Shown here: positions 1 through 8,738 of the stretch, piece after piece
Layout of the letters: every line of letters starts with the position of its first letter
Position numbering within the stretch: position 1 is the first letter of the stretch
DNA from: an uncultured Bradyrhizobium sp.
Lineage (GTDB): Bacteria; Pseudomonadota; Alphaproteobacteria; Rhizobiales; Xanthobacteraceae
Reading direction: 5' to 3'
NCBI RefSeq assembly: GCF_947648125.1
Contig: NZ_CANSMR010000001.1
Coordinates: 434,001 to 498,000 of the forward strand
DNA: 64,000 nt
The notes under the pieces: model-generated
Told to the model about the DNA's origin: nothing
The model's input: the letters and a program-made list of their open reading frames with translations, nothing else
Databases searched by the model: none
Translations under genes and position numbers: made by a program

Positions 1-794
1 AGTTTGTCGACGTCGCGGGGACCCGCACGCGTTACCACGATGTAGGACACGGAGAGCCGACGATCTTGATCCACGGCGGTGGCCCCGGCGCATCCGGCCT
101 CAGCAACTACCGCAAGAATGTGGAGCCGCTCGCGGCCGGGCGCCGTGTTATCGTCGTCGACTTGCCCGGCTTCGGCGAAACCGAAGGCAAGTTGCAGGAC
201 GGACCGATCTTCGAGGCGATGGGCGAGTTCGTTCGCGCCTTCATGGATGCGATTGGCGTTCAGACGGCAAGCTTCGTCGGCAACTCGCTGGGCGGCGCGA
301 CTTCGCTCGCAGTCGCGCTGCGCGCCCCTGAACGGGTCAATCGTCTGGTTCTGATGGGAACGGGCGGCAGCCAGGCGATCTTTACGCCGATGCCGACGGA
401 AGGCTTGCGTCGCATGGCGATGTTCCACGGCGGCGAGGGACCCTCGATGCAGAAGTTGAGGGGCGTCATCGAGCTCCTGGTATTCGATTCGAAATCGATC
501 ACGGACGCATTGCTCGAGGAACGATTGAAGGCCGCAATGCGCAAGGACGTCATCGACATCTTCAAGCGACCGCCGCTCGACATTTGGCGCGAGAATCTCG
601 CCGGACTGAAGCACCGGACACTGATCGTCTGGGGACGTGACGATCGCGTCGTGCCACTCGATTCTGCCTTCATTCTACTCAAGACCATGCCGAACGCGCA
701 GCTTCACGTCTATCCCAAATGCGGTCACTGGGCGCAGTGGGAAAAGGCCGACGAGTTCAACGCGCTGGTCGCCGACTTCCTGGACCGGCCATGA
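1..794 (+). CDS. Alpha/beta hydrolase, meta-cleavage product hydrolase type (5' partial)
   Basis: The frame is already open at the left edge (first full codon at base 3), so the start lies outside the window. Visible motifs are the oxyanion-hole HGGGPGAS, the nucleophile elbow GNSLGGA, an Asp in WGRDDRVVP and the catalytic His in CGHWAQWE, giving a complete Ser-Asp-His triad. The family (MhpC, TodF, HsaD) cleaves the C-C bond of 2-hydroxy-6-oxo-dienoates from aromatic ring fission, giving 2-hydroxypenta-2,4-dienoate and a carboxylic acid in the cytoplasm. The stop overlaps the next start (ATGA), and the next gene is the hydratase that uses this dienoate, which supports the pathway assignment. 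The aromatic substrate cannot be told from this fragment. Confidence 0.85.
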   Translation, partial: FVDVAGTRTRYHDVGHGEPTILIHGGGPGASGLSNYRKNVEPLAAGRRVIVVDLPGFGETEGKLQDGPIFEAMGEFVRAFMDAIGVQTASFVGNSLGGATSLAVALRAPERVNRLVLMGTGGSQAIFTPMPTEGLRRMAMFHGGEGPSMQKLRGVIELLVFDSKSITDALLEERLKAAMRKDVIDIFKRPPLDIWRENLAGLKHRTLIVWGRDDRVVPLDSAFILLKTMPNAQLHVYPKCGHWAQWEKADEFNALVADFLDRP

Positions 795-1570
795 ACGCGG
801 TCGTTGACAGGCTCGCAACACGCTTGCAGCAGGCGGAATCGGCCCGGCAACCGATCGATCCGATTGCAGGCGAGATCGGCGAGGGCAACGTTGAGGCTGC
901 CTACGCGGTCCAGTCCGAGGTGACCCGGCGGGGCATCGCAGGCGGGAGACGATTGGTTGGCCGCAAGATCGGCCTCACGTCGAAAGCCGTGCAGCAGCAG
1001 CTTGGCGTCGATCAGCCAGACTATGGCGCCCTGTTCGCGGACATGGAAGTCCCGACGGGAGAGGCGATCACGGCTGCGCGGCTGATCCAGCCCCGCGTTG
1101 AGGCCGAGATTGCGCTCGTCCTCGAGCGCGATCTCGCTGGCGAAGACCTCACGCTCGGCGAGCTGATGCGATCGACCGCTTATGCCGTGGCTGCGCTCGA
1201 AGTGGTCGATAGCCGGATACGGGATTGGAAGATCAGCATTCTCGATACCGTGGCAGACAATGGCTCGAGCGCGCGGTACGTGCTCGGCGCATCGCCGCGA
1301 CGATTGACCGACGTGGATCTCGGGGCCTGCGGCATGACGATGACCCGCAACGGCGCGATCGCATCCATCGGCTGCGGCTCGGCTTGTCTCGGTCACCCGC
1401 TGCGTGCCGCACTCTGGCTGGCGCGAGCCATGGCGCGCGCTGGCCAACCGTTGCGGAGCGGGGACGTCGTACTGACGGGCGCCCTTGGCCCGGTGTCCCC
1501 GGTCGCGGTCGGCGAAGTCTACGAGGCGAGGATCTCCGGTTTCGGCCCCGTCAGCGTGACGTTCACGTAG
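791..1570 (+). CDS. 2-keto-4-pentenoate hydratase (2-hydroxypenta-2,4-dienoate hydratase)
   Basis: A 259-residue protein, close to the usual length of MhpD-type hydratases. The ATG at 791 overlaps the preceding stop by four bases. An upstream extension of the frame to 719 lies inside the hydrolase gene and was not used. GRKIGLTSK near residue 57 and the metal-binding VEAEIALVLE near residue 105 are hallmarks of the fumarylacetoacetase-related hydratase fold, and EVVDSRI and DNGSSARYVLG follow in order. The enzyme adds water to 2-hydroxypenta-2,4-dienoate to give 4-hydroxy-2-oxopentanoate. The aldolase and acetaldehyde dehydrogenase that usually complete the pathway are not downstream and may lie to the left of the window. 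Confidence 0.88.
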   Translation: MNAVVDRLATRLQQAESARQPIDPIAGEIGEGNVEAAYAVQSEVTRRGIAGGRRLVGRKIGLTSKAVQQQLGVDQPDYGALFADMEVPTGEAITAARLIQPRVEAEIALVLERDLAGEDLTLGELMRSTAYAVAALEVVDSRIRDWKISILDTVADNGSSARYVLGASPRRLTDVDLGACGMTMTRNGAIASIGCGSACLGHPLRAALWLARAMARAGQPLRSGDVVLTGALGPVSPVAVGEVYEARISGFGPVSVTFT

Positions 1571-1647
1571 CCGAGCCCGCGCAACAGATCATTGGAGCCG
1601 TTCAAGAGCTTCAAGATTACCAGCAATCGAAAAGGGAGGAGCTGAAC

Positions 1648-2880
1648 ATGGGATTGATTTCGAGAAGATCTGCGGTCGCGGGCCTGGGAGCCAGCGCGCT
1701 CGTATTGGGGAGCGGCTCGCGGGCGCGCGCCGCAGGAAATTATGGACCCGGTGTCACCGACACGGAGATCAAGCTTGGGACCACTGCACCTTACAGCGGA
1801 CCGGCTTCCGGCTACGGCGTCTATGGACAGGCGCAAACCGCCTATTTCCAGATGATCAACGACAATGGTGGCATCAACGGTCGGAAGATCAACCTGATCT
1901 CGCTCGATAATGCATTCTCGCCGCCGAAAGCGGTCGAGCAAACCCGCAAGCTGGTCGAGTCGGAGGAAGTTTTTGCGATCGCGGGATTTCTCGGTACGGC
2001 AACCAATGCCGCCGTGCAGAAGTATCTCAATGCCAAGAAGGTGCCGAACCTGTTCCTGACGTCGGGCGCCGAGCGCTTCAATGACCCTAAGGAATTTCCC
2101 TGGATCGTACCGTTCTACCCGATCTACGTCGCGCAGGGAGCGGCGCTGGGCACATTCATCCTGAACCAGAAGCCGGATGCCAAGATCGCCCTCCAGTATG
2201 TGAACGACGATCTCGGTAAGGATTTCCTTCGCGGTCTCAAGAAAGGGCTCGGCGGCAACGTCAGCGCCGTCGTCAAGGAAGTCAGTCACGAGATCACTGA
2301 ACCGACGATCGACAACCAGGTCGCCGATTGCAAGGGGGCGGGCGCCAACGTCTTTGTGCAGCTCACTTATTCCAAGTTCGCGGCGCAGGGTATCCGAAAG
2401 GTGGCCGCACTCGGCTGGAAGCCTCTCCATATCGTCAACTCGAACTGCAGCTCGGTTGGAGGTACGTTGGCGCCGGCCGGTCTCGACAATGCCAAAGGGC
2501 TGGTCTCGGCCTGGTGGGAGGTCATAGCGACCGATCCGCACCAGCGGGACAAACCTCGTGTCAAGGCCTATGTCGAGTTCATGAAGAAATACATGCCGTC
2601 AGTCAGCATCGACGACAACACGGCAACTCCGGGCTACAACAACGCCCACATGATCGAGCAGGTCCTGAGGCGATGCGGTAACGAACTGACGCGGGAAAAT
2701 CTGCTGAAGCATGCGACCTCGCTCAGCAACGAGCAGCCGCCGCTCTTCCTGGACGGCATCAAGGTCAGTAATTCGGCGACAGACTATCGCGCCATACATA
2801 ATCTCCAAATCACCCAATTTGACGGCACCAACTGGATGCCGATCGGAGACATGGTCGATCTTGACGGCATTGCATCTTAA
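1648..2880 (+). CDS. Branched-chain amino acid-type ABC transporter substrate-binding protein (Tat-exported)
   Basis: A 410-residue LivK/LivJ-like periplasmic binding protein (type I fold). The ATG at 1648 follows a strong ribosome site (AAAGGGAGGAG), and the protein opens MGLISRRSAVAGLGASALVL, a twin-arginine signal ending near ARAAG. The start of the mature part, VTDTEIKLGTTAPYSGPAS, is typical of the family, as is the region ALGWKPLHIVNSNCSSVGGT. No permease or ATPase genes follow. In aromatic-catabolic clusters such proteins often serve uptake of the aromatic acid, and its place 77 bases after the hydratase suggests co-transcription. The ligand is not known. Confidence 0.85.
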   Translation: MGLISRRSAVAGLGASALVLGSGSRARAAGNYGPGVTDTEIKLGTTAPYSGPASGYGVYGQAQTAYFQMINDNGGINGRKINLISLDNAFSPPKAVEQTRKLVESEEVFAIAGFLGTATNAAVQKYLNAKKVPNLFLTSGAERFNDPKEFPWIVPFYPIYVAQGAALGTFILNQKPDAKIALQYVNDDLGKDFLRGLKKGLGGNVSAVVKEVSHEITEPTIDNQVADCKGAGANVFVQLTYSKFAAQGIRKVAALGWKPLHIVNSNCSSVGGTLAPAGLDNAKGLVSAWWEVIATDPHQRDKPRVKAYVEFMKKYMPSVSIDDNTATPGYNNAHMIEQVLRRCGNELTRENLLKHATSLSNEQPPLFLDGIKVSNSATDYRAIHNLQITQFDGTNWMPIGDMVDLDGIAS

Positions 2881-3451
2881 GCCCGGACGGCATTTCGGGG
2901 CGGCGAGAACCTCACCGGAGGATTTCGCTAACGCTTTTCAGTCGGCGGGCAGCTGGTCGCCAATCAGAGACTCGCTGACGCCGTCAAATGTGGCGATCCG
3001 CAGAGTTCTAACGGTGCGTAGTCACCGGGTCTCAAACGATCGAAATTCCTCGGCCACGGCCAAAGTGTACATGGTGCCTTCCGACGGTGCCGGTTCTATG
3101 GAACGGTCGCTTCGCCTGCCGAGCCGACAAAGAAAATTCATTCTCGGAGCGATCGCCGATCAGCGATCGCATTTCGAGATCTGAGTGGTGCTTGCGGAGC
3201 GAGAGCAGCGTGAGCGCGTGCCATACCGAACGACGAAAGCTGATGTGCAACTAAGAAACCGCTTACCCCATCGCTGCGTCTCGGCGCTTGCGGGTGGGTT
3301 CTCGTGTCGCGCATTTCGTTCGATCACCATCCAGCACCGGTCTGCAGTTCGTGACGACGGATCGGCAGCTGCTGCTCCGACAACCGGACCGAGCGGCTTG
3401 AGCGATGCGTGAGGTGCGACCCGGGCGCGGGGCGCCCTGCGGCGAGGACGG

Positions 3452-3480
3452 TTGACAGGGCGGGGCGCCCACTTTAATCA
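3452..3480 (+). promoter_or_regulatory. Sigma-70-like promoter candidate
   Basis: TTGACA at 3452-3457 and TAATCA at 3475-3480 are separated by 17 bases, a near-consensus housekeeping arrangement. It points towards the degenerate region and the IclR fragment. No clear gene starts just downstream, so it may be the surviving promoter of a decayed gene. Confidence 0.35.
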
Positions 3481-3486
3481 CCTGAC

Positions 3487-3504
3487 TAATTAATCAATTA
3501 ATTA
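3487..3504. promoter_or_regulatory. AT-rich 18-base palindrome, possible operator
   Basis: TAATTAAT, CA, ATTAATTA form perfect 8-base arms around a 2-base centre in otherwise GC-rich DNA. It lies 7 bases after the putative -10 element, where an autorepressor could bind. Nothing shows which protein would use it. Confidence 0.35.
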
Positions 3505-3893
3505 AGGCCTGAAACCCTAGGGAAAGAATCCGCCTGATGCCGGCCGGCCGTCGCTATCCGAAGCTGCTTACCCCGCGCGGTCGCGGCTTCGCCGGGCTGG
3601 ACGACCAGGCGGCCGTCGGCGTCATGCAGACCGGCCTCGAACAGGCCGGGAACGGCTTTGTCCAGCACGCCGCATTCGCTGCCGAGCGGGCATGGCACGG
3701 CGTCGGCTCGATCCTTACGGGCAGCGACACGGCGTGCGCCGATTGCTGCCGTCAGATCCCGCATGCAGGTCCGTTCACGCGCGCGCCGCTCGGCGTTGCG
3801 CGCTCGACAGCGATGTCGCGGATCGGCGCGGCCTGCCCGAAACAGGGCGGGCTTCATTCACCCGTACGACAAATGAGGAGTGAGGCGTAAACG

Positions 3894-4322
3894 ATGGGAC
3901 GTCGATCTGAGGTACTGATGGCGCAAGACACCGCCGGCACGGACAACCGGCGCGTGATACAAGTGGTATCGCGCGCATTCGACATCGTGCGTTGCTTCGA
4001 AGGTCGAAGCATACGCCTGGGCAATCGCGACATCGCCGATCGCTGCGGTCTTCCCCGATCGACGGTCTCCCGTCTCACCTTGACCCTCACCCAGATCGGC
4101 CAGTTGATCTACCTGCCGCAAGAGCAGAAATATGCTCTCGGTCCGCACGCCGCCGCGCCCGGCGTCCCGTTGTTCGCGGAGGGCTGCGACAAGCCGGTCT
4201 GCGCCGACGAGCGGGACCGCGCAACGGCGCAGCCGTCCATGCTGATCAACTCGCGCTTCGAGTATTTCGAAGATCAGCGCAAGCCGGTTGCCGCGCCGCT
4301 TTCGGTCACGCCGCACCGCTGA
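3894..4322 (+). pseudogene. Truncated IclR-family transcriptional regulator
   Basis: The first 85 or so residues are a good IclR winged helix-turn-helix: RVIQVVSRAFDIVRCFEG, then GNRDIADRCGLPRSTVSRL (recognition helix) and the wing ending KYALGPHAA. After that the protein loses similarity. The usual effector domain of about 170 residues is reduced to about 55 poorly matching residues, and the frame stops at 142 residues against about 250 for the family. An internal deletion plus frameshift is likely. The start may be 3894 or the ATG at 3918. It sits between the ring-cleavage genes and the thiolase operon, so an intact ancestor probably controlled one of them. A residual DNA-binding fragment could still be made, but I regard the gene as broken. 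Confidence 0.6.
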
Positions 4323-4421
4323 CGCCTCGGCTCGCTCCGGGGTGGAAGACGCAGCGAAAGCGGTCGAGACCAATCGGCACGAGCTCACAGTCAAAGAAAC
4401 ATCCAAAGCAAAGGGAAACGC

Positions 4422-5672
4422 ATGTCTGAAGCATACATCATTGACGCGGTCCGCACGCCGCGCGGCATCGGCAAGCCGGGCAAGGGTGCGCTGTCGCATC
4501 TGCATCCGCAGCAATTGGCAGCAACTGTGCTCGGCGCGCTCAAGGAGCGCAACAAGCTCGATACATCGACCGTCGATGACATCATCTGGTCGACCTCGAC
4601 CCAGGAAGGTAAGCAGGGCGGCGATCTCGGACGCATGTCGGCGCTCGCCGCCGGCTACGACATCAACGCCAGCGGCACGACGCTGGATCGTTTCTGCGGC
4701 GGCGGCATCACGACGGTGAACCTCGCGGCAGCTTCGGTGATGTCGGGAATGGAGGATTGCGTCATCGCCGGCGGCACCGAGATGATGAGCTATCAGCAGA
4801 CCCTCGCAGCCGAGCGCTCCAAGGCTGGGCAGCCGGCGCGGATGATGGGTTCGGGCAATCCGGCGCTTGACGAGATTCACCCGCAGTCGCACCAGGGCGT
4901 GTGCGGCGACGCCATCGCGACGCGTGAGGGGATCAGCCGGGAGGCCTGCGATGCCCTGGCGCTGGTCAGTCAGCAGCGCGCCAAGCGGGCGATCGATGAA
5001 GGCCGCTTCGCCAAGTCGGTGATCCCCGTGCTCAACGACGACGGCAGCGTCGCCCTCAATCGTGAGGAATTCCCGCGCCCCGAGACCACGGCCGAAGGCC
5101 TTGCCTCGCTGAAGCCGAGCTTCGAGCAACTTGCCGATTTCGACCTCGGCAACGGCACGACGTTCAAGAAGCAGATCCAGCGCCGTTACCCCGGCCTCGA
5201 GTGGAAGGGCGTGCATCATGCCGGTAACAGCTCGGGCGTGGTGGACGGCGCCGCCGCGGTGCTGATCACGTCGAAGCAATATGCCGAAAAGCACGGGCTC
5301 AAGCCGCGCGGCCGCATCGTGGCCTATGCCAATCAGGGTGATGATCCAACGCTGATGCTCAACGCGCCGGTTCCGGCGGCCAAGAAGGTTCTCGCCAAGG
5401 CCGGCCTGACCAAGAACGATATCGACGTCTGGGAGATCAACGAGGCCTTCGCGGTCGTCGCCGAGAAGTTCATCCGCGACCTCGAGCTCGATCGCGAGAA
5501 GGTCAACATCAACGGCGGCTCGATCGCGCTCGGCCACCCGATCGGCGCGACCGGATCGATCTTGATCGGCACGGCGCTCGACGAACTCGAGCGCAGCGGC
5601 GGACGTTATGGCTTGGTCACCATGTGTGCCGCCGGCGGCATGGCGCCGGCCATCATCATCGAACGCCTCTGA
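4422..5672 (+). CDS. Acetyl-CoA C-acyltransferase (thiolase)
   Basis: A 416-residue thiolase of normal length. The nucleophilic cysteine is C92 in LDRFCGGG, the second catalytic set is NEAFAV and GHPIGATG (H372), and the acid/base cysteine is C402 in MCAAGG, so all catalytic residues are present. It cleaves 3-ketoacyl-CoA with CoA, or runs in the biosynthetic direction. The start follows AAAGGGAAACGC. It leads a rightward set with a short-chain dehydrogenase 18 bases on, then an enoyl-CoA hydratase and an acyl-CoA dehydrogenase, which together supply all four steps of a beta-oxidation spiral. The C-terminal block is of the degradative type, but substrate length cannot be read from sequence. 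Confidence 0.9.
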   Translation: MSEAYIIDAVRTPRGIGKPGKGALSHLHPQQLAATVLGALKERNKLDTSTVDDIIWSTSTQEGKQGGDLGRMSALAAGYDINASGTTLDRFCGGGITTVNLAAASVMSGMEDCVIAGGTEMMSYQQTLAAERSKAGQPARMMGSGNPALDEIHPQSHQGVCGDAIATREGISREACDALALVSQQRAKRAIDEGRFAKSVIPVLNDDGSVALNREEFPRPETTAEGLASLKPSFEQLADFDLGNGTTFKKQIQRRYPGLEWKGVHHAGNSSGVVDGAAAVLITSKQYAEKHGLKPRGRIVAYANQGDDPTLMLNAPVPAAKKVLAKAGLTKNDIDVWEINEAFAVVAEKFIRDLELDREKVNINGGSIALGHPIGATGSILIGTALDELERSGGRYGLVTMCAAGGMAPAIIIERL

Positions 5673-5690
5673 TCGCGAAAGGATATCGCC

Positions 5691-6473
5691 ATGAAACTCG
5701 ATTCATCGGTCGCCGCCGTCGTCACCGGCGGTGCTTCCGGCCTCGGCGCAGCCACCTCGCGGGCGCTTGCTGCGCAAGGCGTCAAGGTCGCGATCTTCGA
5801 CTTCAACGAAGAGAAGGGCGAAGCCATCGCCAAGGAAATCGGCGGCGTGTTCTGCAAGGTCGACGTCACCTCCGACGAACTGGTCGATGCGGGCTTCGCC
5901 AAGGCCCGCGCGGCACACGGCCAGGAGCGCATCCTGGTGAACTGCGCAGGCACCGGCAACGCGGTGAAGACCGCCGGCCGGGACAAGAAGACCGGCGAAC
6001 CCACGCACTTCCCGATCGACGCCTTCAACCGCATTATCCAGATCAACCTCGTTGGCACCTTCCGCTGCATCGCCAAGTCGGCGCAGGGCATGCTGTCGCT
6101 GTCCCCGCTGGAGCACGGCGAGCGCGGCGCGGTGGTCAACACGGCGTCGGTCGCGGCCGAAGACGGCCAGATGGGGCAGGCGGCCTATTCGGCCTCGAAG
6201 GCCGGCGTCGTCGGCATGACCCTGCCGATCGCGCGCGACCTGATGGCCGAAGGCATCCGCGTCAACACCATCCTGCCGGGCATCTTCAACACGCCGCTGC
6301 TGCAGGGCGCCCCGGAGAACGTCAAGGCCGCGCTCAGCGCCTCGGTGCCGTTCCCGAAGCGTCTCGGCATGCCGGAGGAATATGCGCAGCTGGCGCTGAC
6401 CATGATCACCAACGGCTACTTCAACGGTGAAGACGTTCGCCTCGATGGCGCCATCCGCATGGCCCCGCGCTAA
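5691..6473 (+). CDS. Short-chain dehydrogenase/reductase, 3-hydroxyacyl-CoA dehydrogenase type 2-like
   Basis: A 260-residue classical SDR. The N-terminal TGGASGLGAAT binds NAD(H), NCAGTGNA is the NNAG equivalent, and the catalytic set is Ser in VVNTASVAA with Tyr and Lys in YSASKAG. The substrate-loop region and closing segment resemble the HSD17B10-like enzymes that oxidise 3-hydroxyacyl-CoA. It lies 18 bases after the thiolase with its own ribosome site (AAAGGATATCGCC), consistent with co-transcription and with supplying the 3-ketoacyl-CoA that the thiolase cleaves. Some paralogues act on steroids or other alcohols, so the exact substrate is inferred from context. Confidence 0.82.
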   Translation: MKLDSSVAAVVTGGASGLGAATSRALAAQGVKVAIFDFNEEKGEAIAKEIGGVFCKVDVTSDELVDAGFAKARAAHGQERILVNCAGTGNAVKTAGRDKKTGEPTHFPIDAFNRIIQINLVGTFRCIAKSAQGMLSLSPLEHGERGAVVNTASVAAEDGQMGQAAYSASKAGVVGMTLPIARDLMAEGIRVNTILPGIFNTPLLQGAPENVKAALSASVPFPKRLGMPEEYAQLALTMITNGYFNGEDVRLDGAIRMAPR

Positions 6474-6593
6474 GCATGATCCGGAAAAGTGCGAAGCGGT
6501 TTTCCCTCGCGACAAACGCGGAACGCGTTTGCGCGGAGATCATGCTCAAACAATGAACTAAAGCGCGATGATGATTCAATCTCATCGCGCTTT
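6474..6593. repeat. Dispersed palindromic repeat (Bradyrhizobium GCATGATCCGGA type)
   Basis: Starting right after the SDR stop is GCATGATCCGGAAAAGTGCG, then an imperfect palindrome that returns to GATCATGC. It ends in a perfect 12-base stem (6560-6571 with 6582-6593, loop 10). A related copy is at 19013-19105. The layout matches a repeat I know from many Bradyrhizobium intergenic regions. As RNA it would fold and could weaken read-through into the hydratase gene. Confidence 0.7.
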
Positions 6594-6627
6594 AAAAGAT
6601 CGCGCACGGCAACAGGAGACGAATGCG

Positions 6628-7395
6628 ATGTCCGAAGAAACGCCGGTCCTCACTGAAGTCCGCGGACCCATACTGATCATCACGCTGAACCGGCCGGAAG
6701 CCAAGAATGCGGCCAACCTCGCGCTCTCCAAGGGCGTGGCCGCGGCGATCGACCGGCTCGACGCCGACGATGCTCTCAGCGTCGGCATCATCACCGGCGC
6801 CGGCGGCACGTTCTGCTCGGGCATGGACCTCAAGGGGTTCCTGAAGGGCGAACGGCCCTCGATCACCGGCCGTGGCTTCGCCGGCCTCACCGAGGCGCCG
6901 CCGAAGAAGCCGCTGATCGCGGCGGTGGACGGCTACGCGCTCGCCGGCGGAATGGAAATCGCGCTGTCGTGCGACATGATCGTCGCCAACCGCAATGCCA
7001 AGTTCGGAATCCCCGAGGTGAAGCGCGGGCTGGCTGCTGCGGCCGGCGGGCTGATCCGCATGCCGCGCCAGATGCCGTTCCGCGTGGCGATGGAGTTCGC
7101 ATTGACCGGCGAGTTCTTCGGAGCACAGCGCGCCTACGAACTCGGCATCATCAATCGCGTGACCGATGGCCCGGCCCTCGACGCCGCGCTCGAGCTTGCC
7201 GCCGCGATCGGCGCCAACGGCCCGCTCGCCGTCAAGGCATCCAAGCAAGTGATCGTGGAATCCCGGCTCTGGCCGGAAGACCAGATGTGGAAGAAGCAGC
7301 AGGAGATCGTCGGTCCCGTCTTCGTGTCCGAAGATGCCCGCGAGGGTGCGGCTGCCTTTGCAGAAAAGCGCGCGCCGAACTGGAAGGGCAAGTAA
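6628..7395 (+). CDS. Enoyl-CoA hydratase/isomerase (crotonase family)
   Basis: A 255-residue crotonase. ITLNRPEAKNA opens the fold, GTFCSGMDLKGF contains the oxyanion-hole turn, and DGYALAGGMEIALSCDM is the second oxyanion-hole helix. The usual catalytic Glu pair is only partly obvious: GIPEVKRGLAAAAGGL has Glu at the first site. The start was set at 6628 behind AACAGGAGAC. The longer frame from 6568 would run through the dispersed repeat and is unlikely. It would hydrate the enoyl-CoA made by the acyl-CoA dehydrogenase downstream. A strong terminator follows directly. Confidence 0.85.
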   Translation: MSEETPVLTEVRGPILIITLNRPEAKNAANLALSKGVAAAIDRLDADDALSVGIITGAGGTFCSGMDLKGFLKGERPSITGRGFAGLTEAPPKKPLIAAVDGYALAGGMEIALSCDMIVANRNAKFGIPEVKRGLAAAAGGLIRMPRQMPFRVAMEFALTGEFFGAQRAYELGIINRVTDGPALDAALELAAAIGANGPLAVKASKQVIVESRLWPEDQMWKKQQEIVGPVFVSEDAREGAAAFAEKRAPNWKGK

Positions 7396-7415
7396 GGCGT
7401 CGCCTGTTTCGACAA

Positions 7416-7463
7416 CGGAGCGCCGGTTTTGATTGAAGCAGAACCGGCGCTCCGATTTTTTTT
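7416..7463 (+). terminator. Rho-independent terminator
   Basis: A perfect 13-base stem (7416-7428 with 7442-7454), a 13-base loop and a run of eight T (7456-7463) follow 20 bases after the enoyl-CoA hydratase stop. It separates the thiolase-SDR-hydratase unit from the acyl-CoA dehydrogenase, which must have its own promoter or depend on read-through. Confidence 0.93.
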
Positions 7464-7522
7464 GTGAGTGCCGCGCGGCACGCCGGCCGGTTTCCGCGCC
7501 GCTTGAGAGCGCTATTGGGTGA

Positions 7523-8686
7523 ATGATGCGCAGCTTTACCGAAGACCAGGTCATTTTCCGCGACTCGTACCGCAAGTTCCTCGCCAGCGAGATCGCGCCT
7601 CATATGGAGGCGTGGCGGGAGGCCGGCATCGTCGATCGCGGCGCGTTCAAGAAGGCCGGCGACCTTGGCTTCCTGATGATCTGGCCCGAGGAAAAATACG
7701 GCGGCATGGGCGATGAGGACTTCCGCTATGAGCAGATCATCATCGAGGAGACCGCGCGCTCCGGCTGCAAGGGCTGGTTCAACACGCTGCACAGCCGCCT
7801 GGTCGGTTCCTATTTCAAGCGCTTCGGCACCGAGGAGCAGCGCGACCGCTTCCTGCCCAAATGCGTCAGCGGCGAGACGATCCTGGCGATCGCGATGACC
7901 GAGCCTGGCGCCGGCTCGGACCTCGCGGGCATGCGGACGACGGCGGAAGACAAGGGCGATCATTTCCTGCTCAACGGCTCGAAGACCTACATCTCCAACG
8001 GCATCAATTCCGACGTGGTGATCGTGGCGGCCAGGCTCGCGGGTGCCGAGAAGAAGCACGCCATGGTGCTTTTGATCGTCGAGCGCGGCATGGAAGGCTT
8101 CGAGCGCGGCCGCAATCTCAAGAAGATGGGCATGCCGGCGCAGGACACCGCCGAACTGTTCTTCCAAAATGTGAAGGTGCCGAAGGCCAACGTGCTCGGA
8201 GAACCGGGCAGGGGCTTCTACTATCTGATGGAAGGCCTTGCCGAAGAGCGGCTGATCTCCGCGGTCGGGTCGATCGCCAACGGCCGCAAGGCGTTCGACA
8301 TCACACGCACTTACGTGATGGATCGCAAGCTGTTCGGAAAGCCGCTCGCCGAACAGCAGAATACCCAGTTCCGGATGGCGGAGATGGATGCCGAAATCGA
8401 CCTCGTGCAGGTCTATGTCGATCACTGCGTGGCCGAGCACAATGCCGGACGTCTGACCAGCAATATGGGCGCCAAGGCCAAGATGATGTCGTCGGAAGTC
8501 GAGTGGAAGATGCTCGACCTCGGCGTGCAGCTGCACGGCGGCGCCGGCTATATGGATGAATATCCGATCAGCCGCATGTTCACCGACGCGCGCGTCAATC
8601 GGATCCTGGCGGGAAGCTCCGAAGTGATGCGGCTGATCATCGGCCGCGATGTCTTCTCGGAGCACTACAAGAGCATCTTGGACTAG
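7523..8686 (+). CDS. Acyl-CoA dehydrogenase, long-chain (LCAD-like) active-site type
   Basis: A 387-residue FAD acyl-CoA dehydrogenase of standard length. AMTEPGAGSD and NGSKTYISNG are the FAD and substrate signatures, and QLHGGAGYMDEYPISRM marks the C-terminal helical domain. The catalytic Glu of short- and medium-chain enzymes (IYEGT motif) is replaced: here the segment reads ILAGSSEVMR, with Ala at 363. As in long-chain acyl-CoA dehydrogenase, a Glu directly before RL (E242 in AEERLISA) is the probable base. The enzyme passes electrons to ETF and forms the trans-2-enoyl-CoA. It is downstream of a terminator but points the same way as the thiolase, SDR and hydratase genes. The GntR repressor converges on it. 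Confidence 0.88.
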   Translation: MMRSFTEDQVIFRDSYRKFLASEIAPHMEAWREAGIVDRGAFKKAGDLGFLMIWPEEKYGGMGDEDFRYEQIIIEETARSGCKGWFNTLHSRLVGSYFKRFGTEEQRDRFLPKCVSGETILAIAMTEPGAGSDLAGMRTTAEDKGDHFLLNGSKTYISNGINSDVVIVAARLAGAEKKHAMVLLIVERGMEGFERGRNLKKMGMPAQDTAELFFQNVKVPKANVLGEPGRGFYYLMEGLAEERLISAVGSIANGRKAFDITRTYVMDRKLFGKPLAEQQNTQFRMAEMDAEIDLVQVYVDHCVAEHNAGRLTSNMGAKAKMMSSEVEWKMLDLGVQLHGGAGYMDEYPISRMFTDARVNRILAGSSEVMRLIIGRDVFSEHYKSILD

Positions 8687-8738
8687 CCGGTCACCGCGAC
8701 CCGGTCACCGCGGCCGACCGTCTATTTCGCTCCGCGCG

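Larger units (their letters stand above)
2881..3893. other. 1-kb region without a supportable gene
   Basis: Open frames exist on both strands here (for example 3537-3890 plus and 3498-3857 minus), but none has a recognisable domain or convincing ribosome site, and the two overlap each other. The stretch precedes a truncated IclR gene and may be decayed sequence. It does hold a promoter-like element and an AT-rich palindrome, listed separately. Confidence 0.5.

Noticed and set aside
719-790. Longer start for the hydratase
   Set aside because: It would overlap 72 bases of the hydrolase gene; the ATG at 791 makes the common ATGA junction and matches the family length.
1225-1647. Longer start for the LivK-like protein
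   Set aside because: It runs through the hydratase gene; the ATG at 1648 has a strong ribosome site and starts a Tat signal.
3498-3890. Overlapping open frames on both strands (3498-3857 minus, 3537-3890 plus)
   Set aside because: Neither has a recognisable domain or a good start, and each contradicts the other. The stretch was listed as gene-free.
3858-5537. 559-residue minus-strand frame opposite the thiolase
   Set aside because: Antisense to an enzyme with all catalytic residues; composition typical of a shadow.
8689-8714. Two copies of CCGGTCACCGCG after the acyl-CoA dehydrogenase as a functional repeat
   Set aside because: Only two short copies, with no hairpin or T run; it may be chance or a small duplication.
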